Source: Micromonosporaceae bacterium
GTDB lineage: Bacteria; Actinomycetota; Actinomycetes; Mycobacteriales; Micromonosporaceae
Direction of reading: 5' to 3'
Length of the DNA: 5,718 nt
NCBI GenBank assembly: GCA_019690055.1
Contig: JADGGF010000304.1
Location: 1 to 5,718, forward strand
Shown: positions 5,688-5,718 of the stretch, in pieces
How the letters are laid out: every line of letters starts with the position of its first letter
Position numbering within the stretch: the first letter of the stretch is position 1
Program-made: the position numbers and the translations under genes
The notes under the pieces: generated by a model
What the model was told of the DNA's origin: nothing
What the model saw: the letters and a program-made list of their open reading frames with translations, nothing else
Database searches by the model: none

Positions 5688-5718
5688 GGGGGCCCCCCCC
5701 CCCCCCCCGCCGCCCCCC
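5688..5718. repeat. homopolymer tail G5-C16 at the window end
   Basis: Five G (5688-5692) are followed by sixteen C (5693-5708), then GCCG and six more C to the end. This is unlike everything else in the window and follows the lon stop by only 23 bases. It is most likely an assembly or sequencing edge, though a true G/C homopolymer cannot be excluded. Confidence 0.85.

Overview
The window is GC-rich throughout (roughly 70% by eye), uses GTG starts, and has strong third-position GC bias. The presence of lon, a candidate HspR-type (HAIR) operator and the codon usage point to a high-GC actinobacterium. Micromonosporaceae (Micromonospora, Salinispora or relatives) is my best guess, from general resemblance only. 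No mobile element, CRISPR array, tRNA or rRNA is visible. The run of C at the right end suggests a contig edge.

Layout from left to right. (1) Positions 1-30 may hold the last codons of an upstream gene. (2) 31-1014 (+) encodes a divergent member of the arginase/agmatinase (ureohydrolase) fold that has lost several residues needed for classical arginase chemistry. (3) 1015-1160 is a short convergent intergenic region with a 19-bp direct repeat and several small hairpins, probably the terminator area for both flanking genes. (4) 1161-2933 (-) encodes a secreted, single-pass membrane protein. It has a signal peptide (possibly Tat), an extracellular beta-propeller-like domain, a glycine linker, one membrane helix, and a long disordered cytoplasmic tail. 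The tail has an Arg-rich segment, an acidic segment and a Tyr-Gly-rich segment carrying a 7-residue tandem repeat. (5) 2934-3183 is a divergent promoter region with a HAIR-like inverted repeat and a palindrome-rich leader in front of a strong ribosome binding site. (6) 3184-5664 (+) encodes a complete LonA-type ATP-dependent protease with all catalytic motifs intact. (7) 5665-5718 is a short tail ending in G5-C16.

How the parts may relate: lon looks like a heat-shock/proteostasis gene under HspR-type control, and the membrane propeller gene is divergent from it and shares its upstream region. Co-regulation is possible but unproven. The arginase-like gene converges on the propeller gene and shows no evident functional tie to it. 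The most unusual item is the cytoplasmic tail of the propeller protein. Its Arg-rich block followed by [S/G]-Y-[G] repeats resembles eukaryotic phase-separating low-complexity domains. Nothing here clearly forms a new multi-gene system.
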